DNA of 29,826 bases from Sphacelaria rigidula (GCA_964200075.2 CAXNAA020000073.1:1-29826); one strand, 5' to 3'; shown: positions 1-13,791, numbered from the stretch's first letter. Translations and numbers: made by a program. Notes: generated by a model not told the origin, from the sequence alone.

Positions 1-686
1 TGACTTCTTTATCCCATCTTACTCACGAGTCAACTTATTATACTAAAACCAAGTAATTTCCTGACGAATCATTATTTGTCCTAACCGTGATATAATTAGA
101 CTGTACGATTGAAGTCTGCAGTCTACAGCAGCACAGGTACCACAAGCAGCGTTGGTACCTACGAGTTGTTGTTCTGCATTTTTCACCACTATTTACGATA
201 TTTGCAGGGAAAATAGGTCAAACATCGTAATTTCTTCTGCCTCGGACGGCGCTCCTGCGCGGCATCCCCCACCAGCCGGGAGGGGTGATTAGCTGGGGGA
301 AAAATCGATGTACTGGCAATTGGCGCGGCCAGTATCGACCGAACTGAACAGAGCTGATGGTTAACAGCCCTTATAATAGCGCCGTTTTTTTCGTAGGGTT
401 AGGGTGAGTTCGGTAGGGTGTGAGAGGCTTCACAAATCTTACAGAACTGACGAGTACCGGGATGAAATTCATACTTCGAGAACTATAAATGTTTCATTTT
501 CACAAGAGGAGCATAGTGGAGGATCAGAGCGTATCAGGATCTGAGGGTTGTGGATCGGGGCGAATTTTTACAATATGCAACTTTCAGCCAGCCGGATTGC
601 AGTCAAGTACGAATCCGAGTATGCATAACCGGATTTACATTATTGTTCCGGTCGACGGAGGAAAGAACGAAACAGCTGTCACTTGG
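1..686. other. Upstream flank of the first hAT element, no recognised gene
   Basis: No gene is recognised here. The one longer open frame (from 489) has no family resemblance and runs into the transposon at 695, so it is probably chance. The stretch at about 40-92 is a diverged copy of a short dispersed repeat that recurs at 3472-3521. Confidence 0.5.
40..92 (+). repeat. Short dispersed repeat, copy 1
   Basis: The segment beginning with a tACTAAAACCAAGTA motif and running through GACGAATCAT to AACCGTG matches 3472-3521 at roughly four bases in five, in the same orientation. The same opening motif is found at about 9766 and 10157 in the foldback elements, so this may be a decayed end of that family. 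The element boundaries cannot be set from the window. Confidence 0.5.
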
Positions 687-694
687 CTGTCATG
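687..694. repeat. Target-site duplication (left) of hAT element 1
   Basis: The 8-bp word CTGTCATG directly precedes the left terminal repeat and is repeated exactly at 3236-3243 after the right terminal repeat. An 8-bp duplication is the hallmark length for hAT transposons. Confidence 0.9.
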
Positions 695-1489
695 TAGGGT
701 TGTATATCAACTATTTTTAGGAGTTGATTTGATACTTGATTTTTTCTTCCAAATCGGCTTGATTTAATCATGATGAATCAACTAATCAACAACACGTGAA
801 TTAAATCAACAAACTTGATTATTTGAATTTTTCGGTAGAATTTCAGCAGCACACAAGCCAAAACTCGGCTGAATTTTGTCGTGTGACAAATTAGAGCACA
901 CGAGCACGCATACGCAAGCCCACAGAGCAGCAGCACAGTAGACTTGTGTTCAATATTTTAGCTTAACCTGCTGCATCGGTACTCCAGCACCCCGTCTTCC
1001 TGCACTACCCCTGTATTTTACTTCGAAGTACTCTCAAATATGGAACATGTACGCCTCAAACCTGTCTGGCAAAAAAAACGAAAGTAGTAGCCAGATTGCC
1101 CGAAGATGCTTCTCGACGTTTACACTTGAAATGGTCAATGCTACCGTGTTTGTGCCGGTACGTTTCAATTTGGTGTCCGGGTGTTATAGAATGGTATATG
1201 ATTTTTGGTTACGTCTACTACACCATTGGTGACCTTGGTCCACGTGCATTGAAAGCCCCGCTTGGAATCGCTGCACGACCCGGCCCGGTTGACGGTCGTT
1301 TTCTCTCAGTCGACCGGCTTTGCACACATAAAATCCGGGCTTCACGAGCTACTTTTTTCCAAATAACACACCATGGATGCGAAAGAAGTGGCCGAAGTTC
1401 ACGAGGAAAACGAACGGAAATAGTTGAATCCATTTGAATTCGAATTATGATATGCCTTACATGAGGCATGAAAAAAAACGAGTTCATGG

Positions 1490-1950
1490 TCGACGAGGGA
1501 AAGGGAGTGCTGAACCCTCTCTCTCGATGAAAAAATAAGGCAAGCACCGCAAAAACGAAGGTGGAGAGAGCAATGCTATGGTAGGGGTGCACAAAATGTT
1601 TCTGGGTAGGGGTACCGAACGGAGACTACAGTAATGCCGCGATAACCCCCCCCCCAAAAAACAAAAACAGGCATAAACCGGGCTGGATTGGAGGTGTGTA
1701 CGATACTCTACGATCAAGTATGTGCGATTCATGAGAAATGTCACCGGTCCAATAACACAGCGATGGAAGGCCTCAGACAAGATTTCGCGAAAGAAGTGCA
1801 CCCCTACCGTAGCATTGCTCGAGAACTCGAACAAATGACAAAGGACAAGAAGTCCTGTGTTGGCCTTCCTCTTGTGTTACCCCGGCTGGTGCGCCCACAT
1901 ATACCAGAAGGTATAGACTGGCGTCCAGAATAGATGGGATGACGACACAC
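1490..1950 (-). repeat. Dispersed repeat inside hAT element 1, minus-strand copy
   Basis: Read on the minus strand, two blocks match 28590-28860 on the plus strand. One is about 1885-1945, containing ATCTATTCTGGACGCC and TATATGTGGGCGCACCAG. The other is about 1490-1545, containing GTGCTTGCCTT and a GGGTTCAGCA-CCC-TTTCCTCG stretch. The segment between them differs. This is a diverged copy of an unnamed repeat that moved into, or was carried by, the transposon. Confidence 0.7.
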
Positions 1951-2044
1951 ACAGTCATTCTGCGACAGGCGACCCCCATATCAGCCCCCGAAACTGTGAC
2001 GGGAAAAAAAATGCGGGGCACTTCAGCTTTTTTCATACAGCATG

Positions 2045-2376
2045 CACACGCGGCCATTTGGCTACCCTCAAAGTTACTCCAGGTCGGTCAACTTTTCGAG
2101 CCTCCAGAGGAATGAAACGCCCCCGGAGGTGTGCGCGGCCCTCCAGAGGAGATTCTTTGGTTTCCTCCACATGGATTAAGCGCCTTCGGAGGCTTGTTTT
2201 TGCCTCTGGAGAGCCGCGCATGCCCCAAATTCCTCCGGAGGGGTGCGCGGCCCTCCAGGTCGGTAGAGTTTTGTTTCCTCCAGTGGGATTGAAAGCCTCC
2301 GGAGGCTTGTTTTGCCTCTGGAGGGCCACGCATCCCTCTGGAGGCATTTTGGGGGGTAGCCAAATGGCCGCGTGTG
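2045..2376. mobile_element. Terminal-inverted-repeat element nested in hAT element 1
   Basis: The ends 2045-2067 and 2354-2376 are perfect 23-bp inverted repeats (CACACGCGGCCATTTGGCTA followed by CCC, and its complement). Inside are two tandem units of about 110 bp (about 2125-2230 and 2236-2345). Each has a GTGCGCGGCCCTCCAG block, a GGTTTCCTCCA or TGTTTCCTCCA block and a CGGAGGCTTGTTTT block ending in GCCTCTGGAG. CCTCCGGAGG-type palindromes recur throughout. I see no convincing target duplication beyond TG at each side. There is no coding capacity; the open frames on both strands are a by-product of the high GC content. It is MITE-like, superfamily unknown. Confidence 0.75.
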
Positions 2377-2847
2377 TGAGGTGCCTCATGGGCGACATTG
2401 GCGGATTTTACGACTACTGTAGCGATTTCGCAGCTGCCCTGTACACACACGAGATTCTTTTCTTCGTTTCGTGTGACATATCCACGTGAAATTTTGTTTG
2501 ACGTAGATTTTGTCACAGTGGGCTGTGCAAAACATTTCGTGAAATATTCTACAATACAGGGCTCTCGACCGCAGGTACGGAGTATGTACTTCGAACTAGA
2601 ATGATACAAAACGGGAGCAGCTGCCGGTTTTGGACGTGAGCTAACCTCGCCTGCGCTTACTACAGACAGTGCCGCGCAAATGCGTCGTCGCCAAAGCTCC
2701 GCCGACCGAACGTCCGTAAAAAGTCTGACCAGCGAAATTATATGGAGCTAGATCAATGAACATGAGACGACAACGTTTCCCTGTGACGACGGGTCGTGAG
2801 CGTCACCCCACCTCAATCCACGAAATACAGCACAGGCACCGTAGGTA

Positions 2848-2874
2848 CGGTAGGTACACGGTGCCGCTATTCGG
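2848..2874. other. Small palindrome within hAT element 1
   Basis: A GGCACCGT arm and its complement ACGGTGCC flank two GGTAGGTAC-like words, giving a possible 8-bp stem. It has no assignable function and may be a remnant of transposon structure. Confidence 0.3.
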
Positions 2875-3235
2875 GACATCTCATACCCTACCGATACCGG
2901 TCCAATCGGGTATTTCAAAATGTCATACTTACGATTCCCACGATACCACGGTGTTTCGATATTTCAATACTAACGAGTCCATGAGTAGACATATCCGTCG
3001 ATCGATGGTTGCGCCGCAAGCAAAACAAAACGTTACACGACGCAAACGCCTCTTTTCTTCCCGGAGAAAATCAACTAATCATGATTAAATCAAGTTATTT
3101 TGACTTGATTGATTCAAGTTGATTAGATTATATAAATAAACTAATCAGCAAGGCGTTGACGTCATTATTGATATAAATCAAATCAACTTTTAAAATCAAA
3201 ATCAACCGTGATTTGATCGTTGATATACAACCCTA

Positions 3236-3243
3236 CTGTCATG
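3236..3243. repeat. Target-site duplication (right) of hAT element 1
   Basis: This is CTGTCATG, identical to 687-694, immediately outside the right terminal repeat. Confidence 0.9.
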
Positions 3244-7064
<3,821 letters not shown>

Positions 7065-7169
7065 TTAACCCTAAGGCCGCCAGGGTAGTCCATCTGGATC
7101 GTGCATATTTTTTCAAGTGAAATCGATGTCGATTCGGCAGATGATCCACTTTCGCAGTCTAAGGGTTAA
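7065..7169 (+). mobile_element. TTAA-flanked MITE, copy 1
   Basis: A 105-bp unit from TTAACCCTAAGG to CTAAGGGTTAA, so it has short inverted ends and TTAA at both sides. Inside is TAGTCCATCTG ... TTTTTCAAGTGAAAT ... GATTCGGCAG. TTAA targets with CCCTT-like ends are typical of piggyBac-type elements, which is the likely affiliation. It abuts copy 2 head to tail and shares the TTAA at 7166-7169. Confidence 0.8.
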
Positions 7170-7273
7170 CCCTTGGACCGCGATGCGGATAGTCCATCTG
7201 ATTCACAATGTTCTTTTCAAGTGAAATTGATGCCGATTCAGCAGGTGACCTACCGTGGCGTTCAAAGGGTTAA
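7166..7273 (+). mobile_element. TTAA-flanked MITE, copy 2 (tandem with copy 1)
   Basis: A 108-bp unit from TTAACCCTTGG to CAAAGGGTTAA in the same orientation as copy 1. It shares TAGTCCATCTG, TTTTCAAGTGAAATTGATG and GATTCAGCAGGTGACC with the other copies. Sharing a single TTAA with copy 1 fits insertion of one element into the terminal TTAA of the other. Confidence 0.82.
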
Positions 7274-8101
7274 GCCATATTTCTGACAGGTTGAGACAAC
7301 ACCACCTGCACGCGGCTCTGCGGGAAAACGACACACTGGCTCCCCACCCCCATCCCACCTCCCTGCGCTTGTATACAGGATAACTTCAATACGCAGGACA
7401 AAATGAAAGCCAGACTTACACATCTTCGTAGAAAGATTTTGTATGAATTTAAGAAGCACATATTTTTGTCCATCTTCAAATTAATAGAAAAAAAAGTTCA
7501 TGAAAATCAGACGGATTTCAGTATCGATACACCCATAAGGTAACAAGCTTCCAGTATACCAATGGCAGGTAATTTTTCGGCACATTTTTCAACTAACCGA
7601 AAGACATACCCCACACCCCTATGTAACCCTAGTCGTGACTATACCAAGCGTTCGGATCGGCCACTGCTTGGACCAATCATGCCTGCGCCTTACCGGACGC
7701 GCGTCCACAGTGACAACTCTGCACCGGGCCTGCCCGTACCACGCCGTCCCGAAGGCCTACCCCAAAGAAGTAATGGCTGTCGCCCAAGTGGACCCGCTCG
7801 TGTGCGTGAGTAATTGTTCTCGATTCGTCAGTACCAATTACGTGCCTTGCTTCGGCTCTCGACTGAAACATCATGCCCACTTAGTCTCATACGCTATATT
7901 GTACTCGGATATGTACCCAGTTTAAACCTGTTCTCCATCAGCCACGACTGTTCGACTTCACGATAGCCACGGTCATTCTCCATGTTGCAGACCCTATGAA
8001 ACAGTTTTCAGATCTATTTCATCGTAGAAAAGCACGCCAATACCGTTCATTAGCGTTACATTACATTTTTCACTGCACGGCCGCGTGATATAAAAAGAGT
8101 T
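7274..8101. other. Unassigned stretch
   Basis: I see no recognisable gene or element. Overlapping open frames on both strands around 7560-7900 have no family features. Confidence 0.4.
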
Positions 8102-8241
8102 GGAGGGGGGAAGGGGGGGGGGGGGGGGGGGAGGGGGGGGGGGGGGGGGGAGGAAGCCCTCCGACCCCCCTGACGGTACACCCAACCACGGGGNNNNNNN
8201 NNNGGTGGGGGGGGGGGGGGGGGGGTGGCGGCGGGGGGGGC
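8102..8241. repeat. Poly-G low-complexity tract containing an assembly gap
   Basis: Long runs of G broken by a few A, C and T surround ten N at 8194-8203. The proline- and glycine-rich open frames across it are artefacts of the G-run and not genes. The true length of the tract is uncertain because such sequence assembles poorly. Confidence 0.85.
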
Positions 8242-9329
8242 AGGAGGGTCGAGGATGGAGAGTAAGCTCTCCGAACACTCGTACTGTACACTCGACGACG
8301 GTGATGTGCGCGTGATCCCTCTCGTGCGGCCTTCTTTTGTTGTACCCCAAAATTCGTCACCTAAACGTACGCCGTCGCTTGTCTAGATGAGCATCGTTCG
8401 TCGTTCGTGACTCGTCCGCTCACTGCAGAATGAGAATCGGGACATGGTTCCCATATTTTCCCTGGGGGACGCGACACGATTAGGTGAACCTGAACACTTT
8501 CGGACCAAACACCAGCCAAAATAAGGACAAGTTCATCTCAGTATACTCCGTCCGAAGTGGCCTTGCACCGCATTGTGACAACAACAGTCCCGGGTATACG
8601 TATTTTACCGAAGATCGCCCTTCTTCGGAGCGTATACTGGAGGTTGGTTGGTCTTGCGCTGTTGTACGGAAAATTTACGCTTCGACGATGCCGTACAATT
8701 TGTTTGCGCTGTCTACCTTGGGGACGTCTATCGTATGACCACGCCTGGGTTCCTCGGGAAGTAGTTAATGTGTGACAATCAATCAGGTGAGGAACAGAAT
8801 ATTCCGTCCTCCTCATTCAGCGATCACTACCAACCTGACCGACCGGCCCAGATCCCAACCCCAACCGAAACCCCAACCTCCACCAGTATACGCTCGTGTG
8901 CGACGGCCGAGAGTACATCAAGGTCATCTGCGTGAGCACAACACCTGACCAGCCTATGCTGGCAAGCATCTCGTGCGATTGCGTTGACAGAAGCTAATCC
9001 GCCCTTACCGCGTTGACAAACCGAATTGCTCAAACCTAGATCCCTAGAGAGCCTGTACAGGCTGGTGACGGAAAAGAAAAAAAAATTGCCATCAGCAAAC
9101 ATGGTACTATACTGACTGCAATGAACAGGCGAAGAGGGTGACATAGCCGGATTTTTGTTTAAAGCTATAGCGGTGGCGCTATGAGCAAAAATGTGTCTCG
9201 ACCAATCAACGCTTTTACTGTTCCGAAATTGAAAATACGAATTCCAAGCCCAATTTCCACCGAATCTCCACATGCTTCAAATCGTAGTGACCGTCATCAC
9301 CTCAAGAATCTGACGGGAGAAACGGATTT
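8242..9329. other. Unassigned stretch
   Basis: No gene, RNA or mobile element is recognised. An interrupted run of ACCCCAACC-type words lies at about 8855-8880. The open frames here overlap on both strands and show no domain. Confidence 0.4.
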
Positions 9330-9757
9330 GAAAATGGTTCCAATGAGGTCGGGTTATACCCGAAACCGTAATGTTTCGGTGATGTGGAGTTCGGCGTCGT
9401 CTAATTTCCATTCATGATACGCAGAAAAGACTCAGTCAGCCTCGTGATGATTTCCCTTATATCTGTTATAGAAAAGCTCAGATCATCCTCAAACTTGGCA
9501 GTTCCGTAGGTATTGATGCTTCAAATGTAAAAATTGTGCTCTTAGAAAGGGTTCAAATTTTTCCCGTTCTCTACCGGCTTCCGGGGGTCCCAGTACAAAG
9601 ACCCCCGGAAGGCAGTACAGAATGACTAAAAAACAATAATAATAGCATGATGCGTCCCGGAATGGTCCAAGGAACACATGTACGAAGTTTGGTGGAGAAA
9701 CTCGAGAATCTCATACAATATTTCCTGCCTTGACGTAAAGTCCACCCTAAAAGATGT
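9330..9757 (+). repeat. Dispersed repeat family X, copy 1, with a strong central hairpin
   Basis: The sequence matches 13345-13725 in the same orientation through several blocks: CCGTAATGTTTCGGTGATG, GAAAAGCTCAGATC, AGTTCCGTAGG, GATGCGTCCCGG and AAGATGTTT near the end. At 9581-9613 the words CTTCCGGGGGTC and GACCCCCGGAAG form a perfect 12-bp stem around a 10-base loop. The same kind of GC-rich stem occurs at the middle of the neighbouring foldback repeats. No coding capacity is seen; it is probably a non-autonomous element. Confidence 0.7.
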
Positions 9758-10025
9758 TTTTACACTCAAACCAAGTAGTTAGGAGTTTGCACGTTTTAAG
9801 CTCACATCCTCGCACAAACGCGCAAATCTTCACGTATTTATCAGGAGTTAGACCCTGAAACTTTGCGCAAATGTGCTATGAATCATTACGTAGATTTCAA
9901 TCAACGAGGTTTTTCTAAATCTTGAATGTTTTACCGTTTTTCGGGGGTCCGACGGGAATCAAATCGTTTTTTTGAAGTCGTCCATTCTGGGACCCCGGAA
10001 AACCGGCATTACGGTCTTTTTTTCA
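9757..10025 (+). repeat. Foldback family, partial copy
   Basis: The left half matches the left arm of 10130-10545: CGCACAAACGCG, GGAGTTAGACCCTGAAACTT, TTGCGCAAATGT and ATCATTACG. It ends with the central hairpin, in which CCGTTTTTCGGGGGTCC at 9934 pairs with GGGACCCCGGAAAACCGG at about 9991. The right arm is absent or unrecognisable. It lies immediately upstream of the complete copy, giving a tandem arrangement. Confidence 0.65.
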
Positions 10026-10129
10026 TTGTGTTCGCGAACGCTCCGTCGCCGCAAAACCCAAGGAAGAACCCCGCACAGTTTCGTGGCCAAACTCGATTAA
10101 CTGGTGCTTGAATTTTCATGTTCACGTCA

Positions 10130-10545
10130 AGGGAGGCCCAAAAACGCCACTTTTGAACTAAAATCTAGTAGTTTGCCGTTTCACCGTGGGACGGCAACGG
10201 TCATCGCACAAACGCGAAAAACTTCACGCCGTTTTAAGGAGTTAGACCCTGAAATTTTGCGCAACTGTACGATGGGTCATTACGCAACTTTGGATGGACG
10301 AGATTTGTTTCTACCGTTTTACGGGGGGTCCGACGGGATCGAAGTTTCCCCGAAAAAGCTGGGACCCCGGAAAAACGGTGAATAAAGTAAGAAAGTAAAA
10401 ACAAACTCGGCCTTGGTAATGAACCATAGAACACCTGTGCAAAATTTTGGGTCTAACTCCTTAAAATGGCGTCAAGTTTTGCCGATGATGTTTTTTTTTT
10501 CCTGTGAACCAGCCTGTAACCATTTTTGGTTCAAAAGTGTTACGA
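10130..10545. mobile_element. Foldback (long inverted repeat) element
   Basis: The whole unit folds on a centre near 10348. Outer arms: CACTTTTGAAC (10148) pairs with GTTCAAAAGTG (10529). Inner arms: CGCCGTTTTAAGGAGTTAGACC (written here in two parts, CGCCGTTTTAAG and GAGTTAGACC, 10228-10248) followed by CTGAAATTTTGC pair with GCAAAATTTTGG and GTCTAACTCCTTAAAATGGC (10439-10470). The middle is a smaller palindrome, ACCGTTTTACGGGGGGTCC against GGGACCCCGGAAAAACGGT. No coding function is visible. It is a MITE/foldback-type element with related copies at 9757 and 12465. Confidence 0.78.
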
Positions 10546-12464
10546 GTACACCTGATCGTATCATTTAGCCCCCTATTTTAATCTACCCGTGCTTCACAAT
10601 AGCGGATTGCCTCTAGACTTCGATTTCTTTCGAACTATTCGCCGAAGATTGTAAAAATTGTAACGTCTGGTCAGCAGGCAGTACATATGGATTATGACCA
10701 AGTACATGACAGAATGACAAAGCAAACATGCATGGGTGATGGAACACACACGAACATTCGCACCTGAGCGATTGCTAGTGAAAGGCGAACGATCAAGGAC
10801 GAGGTCCGGCCAGCACACCATCACACACAAACTCCAGCAGCTCGTCCTTGCCTCCTGCTGTAGCGGCCAAATCTCTTCCATCGACCGTATCTCCCGCGCT
10901 CAGACCTACCCCCGCAGCGCTAATTTCACCCGTGCCAGAGGGAGATTTTAGGCTGCACAACAACGCCGGGGGGTTCTTCGTAGATCCCCCAGATATCAAC
11001 AGCTGTATCCCAACAATCCACCCAGGCAGCAGCTGCCGCCGCCGCGTTTTCATGGGTACCTGGGCGTCGTTTTTAACCCTCGTGAAGGAAAAATGTGGCA
11101 TGTTGATGCAGGGGGGGGATGTGCTCATGATCTTGCCTGCCATAGTCATAAGACCATCGGCGTCGCATCCCCACAAATCCGGGACGGAGCGGAGCACGCC
11201 GGGTTTTCGCCGGACCAGGCTCGCAATCAATCACCAAGCGCGAAGCGTCGTGATGTATTCGGCGGGTCGCATGATGGGTGAGCTGCATCCTCCTAAGACT
11301 CTTCAGCTTGAAGCGTACCAAGTATGTTGCATAAGGATGACAGGTTCGATTGAGTTACTTCATGTTCTGGTCTCGTCACTTTCAGAAGCAGCCAAAGGTT
11401 GCACTGCCTCAAGGGTGTCCCACCGTTTGAATACTACGTTGCACGATCATCCTCTTTGCGCGGAGATGAGATTCTCCCACGCCGCACAATGTGATCTAAC
11501 TCGACCACCATCATGGCTACCGCAGAAAAATACGCGAGCAGAAATAAAAACTCAGGCCTGGTTTGTGGGAGCAAGAGGGGGAGGGGGGGGAGGCGTCATG
11601 TTTTCCACACTCTAGTCGCTGTTTGAGCATCGGCTACGTCCTCTGTCATCGTTTTAATGTGAAACCTTCGGCTCGACTGTGGATTGCGTCTCTTAATCTA
11701 GATGCGCACCCACTCATAACTTTTTGGGACTCAAGTATCATGTACCAATGCCGTGCAATGTAACGTCCGTACATACCTTGCAGTAAAAGGTTGAACGCCA
11801 GGGAGGATCATCGGTTGGGTTGCCATAATTCTCTCTCGAAGAATGACAGTGACCAAGATGTCTCGCCCTGATGATGAAGGAGTAAAACCTTAGAAATAAA
11901 AAACCACATGTATGGATCACGAACTTTATCGCGCGAGGCATCCTATAACTTCGTCAACTCTCTGGTCCGCGAGACGGTAAGAAGGGACCCTGCTTCTGAT
12001 GTTCCTTCACCAATCCCGTACCCACCCCTTGTCCTCCGGGAGGGAATCAGGGTGAGTCAGCGAGGGACGGTGAGGATGTAAAACGACGCGTTCGTGTTCG
12101 GCAGGATGTGCAGCAAATCTAGGAAGTGAATCGGGATGCCGCTACGAGCTGGGCCAGCTCAAAAGCGGCAAAACGTTGCTCACACCACAGCTTTGCCAGT
12201 TTCCCGAATGAACCCGATGTAAGGTAACCACTGTGAACTGCAGACCCACCTGATGGCAAAGGACTGCGTCGCTGTCCGATTGGCGTCGTATTGCCGATGA
12301 CCTTATTGTACTGCATAGAGTACGGGGTGCTCCTCATATCGTTGGGTGATAGCGTGTCGGAGTGCTTTTTTTAATGCGGTGGGTTCACGTCAGCAATCCC
12401 CGCACTGGGTATTAGTGGGGTGCAGCAGCGTCACGCAAAACGTTGCACGCACGGCCCAATCCGA
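10546..12464. other. Unassigned stretch with overlapping open frames
   Basis: The longest open frame of the window (plus, from 10848, 255 codons) overlaps a 145-codon minus frame. Neither shows a recognised domain with confidence. The end of the minus frame (about 10793-10910) contains DTVDGRDLAATAGGKDELLE, which faintly resembles one ankyrin repeat. A short G-run lies at 11580-11591. I do not call a gene here. Confidence 0.35.
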
Positions 12465-12712
12465 CGACTCTTGAGCTGAAATTTTTCGAAGACCTTCTGC
12501 ACCCAAGGGAATGATACGTCCCGTGAGCAACTGCAGATTCTCATTTTTTTGCTGGACTTGTGACATTATTTTGTTTTTGCTGAAATTTGAAATCCCCATA
12601 ACTTCCTGCTTTGTTCTTTTTTTTGCTTTGCTGCTCACGTGATGTTCTGCACGTCGATCATAAAAAGCTGCTGTCAAAATTTCAGCGTCCAACTCCTTAT
12701 ATCGCACCGTGC
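12465..12712. repeat. Diverged foldback-family copy
   Basis: On the minus strand, 12680-12700 reads AAGGAGTTGGACGCTGAAAT, matching AAGGAGTTAGACCCTGAAAT at 10236. The left side (about 12475-12530, TTGAGCTGAAATTTTT ... CCGTGAGCAACTGCA) is an imperfect inverse of the right side (GCTGCTCACGTG ... AAAATTTCAGCGTCCAACTC, 12637-12693), with a T-rich middle. It is an older copy of the family at 10130-10545. Confidence 0.5.
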
Positions 12713-13344
12713 GTCGCTTGAGCAAGAAAACCACCCATTGTTGACTGGCCCAGCTCGTATCGAGTACGAGTCCCCGTTGTCGGCGATGTGATCGGTTTTG
12801 GAATTTCCCCATCGGCTGTCTCCCTTCTTCACCGGAAAAGTGGAAACGAACCATAGTTTCACGAAAAACGGTTGGAGCGCAAGTGCCACATTTTACACCC
12901 CAACGCACGGTGTCAAAGCAGCAGCAGCACAAGCACCCAATATGATCGCCACCACCCCCAAGAGCAGCAAACTGATATCTAGGATGGGGTGCAGTCGTAG
13001 TACGTGCGATATTGGGGCTGAGTGTGCACCAAACTGCATGAAACAAACGGCAGGACTGACTTCTGGGGGTGCTCAGTTACCAGGTTGAAAATGGAAGCTT
13101 GCATCGCGATAAAAACACTTCGCGAACCTTCCCAGAAAAAGAAGAATGAGAAAACATGCATATATGAGGAATTGGCGCTGCTATCTACGGTTTTGAACGG
13201 TATCATCACACCCTGGCAAGTACAGGCTGGTTCACGCGTATGACCAAAAACTCTTGCCATCAGCGAATACCTTCCGCAATACCTACCCAATTGTGGCACA
13301 CAAACCGCCACTAGCTCGGGACTCTAACGGAAAAAAAAAAAATG
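12713..13344. other. Unassigned stretch
   Basis: No recognised gene or element. Open frames on opposite strands overlap without domain features. Confidence 0.4.
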
Positions 13345-13725
13345 AAAACGGTTACCGTGGGGTTGAGTTACGCCCCAAATCGTAGTATTTCGATGATGCG
13401 GGCTTTTCACGTCGTCAGATTTCCACTAATGATATTTTCCTCTACATATGTCGAAGAAAAGCTCAGATCGCCCTCACATCCACCAGTTCGGTAGGCATAA
13501 GGGAAAAACGTATTGTTAGAAAAAAATTCAAAGTTTTCCCGCTCTTGACCAACCTCCGCAGTTCCATGCGGAAGACTCCCGGAAGCCGGTACATGATGCC
13601 TCAATACAAAAAATAAAGGATGCGTCCCGGGGTAGTCCGAAGAACTTACGGATAAAGTTTGGTAGCGTAACTCGAAAACCTGATGCAGTTCTTCTCGCAT
13701 TTACGTTGAACATACCCAAAAAAGA
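13345..13725 (+). repeat. Dispersed repeat family X, copy 2
   Basis: It matches 9330-9757 block by block in the same orientation: TTTCGATGATG, AATTTCCA-type sequence, GAAGAAAAGCTCAGATC, AGTTCGGTAGG, GGATGCGTCCCGG and AAAAGATGTTTCC. The central hairpin is partly decayed here (CCGCAGTTCCATGCGG lies nearby instead). Confidence 0.68.
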
Positions 13726-13791
13726 TGTTTCCAGCTCGTAATGTACGAACTAAAAGGTGGGGAAAATAAATCATGACGTACGAATTACGAG

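Larger units (their letters stand above)
695..3235. mobile_element. Non-autonomous hAT-type DNA transposon, copy 1 (2541 bp)
   Basis: The element starts TAGGGTTGTATATCAAC and ends with its exact inverse complement, GTTGATATACAACCCTA. It is flanked by the perfect 8-bp duplication CTGTCATG. About 150 bp at each end are rich in TTGATT/AATCAA words in both orientations, the kind of subterminal repeats hAT transposases bind. Both ends, including a GCGCCGCAAGCA segment near 3013, are clearly homologous to the ends of the element at 25937-27804, so the two belong to one family. The interior differs completely between the two. I see no transposase in this copy; it instead carries a dispersed repeat (about 1490-1950) and a nested inverted-repeat element (2045-2376). 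The intact target duplication argues for a fairly recent or well-preserved insertion. It must depend on a transposase made elsewhere. Confidence 0.92.

Noticed and set aside
2058-2489. Overlapping open frames on both strands
   Set aside because: They arise from the GC-rich internal units of the nested inverted-repeat element.
8070-8360. Proline-rich and glycine-rich frames
   Set aside because: They are translations of the G/C homopolymer tract containing an assembly gap.
10848-11615. 255-codon plus-strand open frame
   Set aside because: It is overlapped by minus-strand frames, has no recognisable domain, and ends in a poly-Gly stretch from a G-run. It is more likely chance than a gene.
12390-13046. 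218-codon minus-strand frame
   Set aside because: Half of it runs through a diverged foldback repeat, and no domain is seen in the rest.
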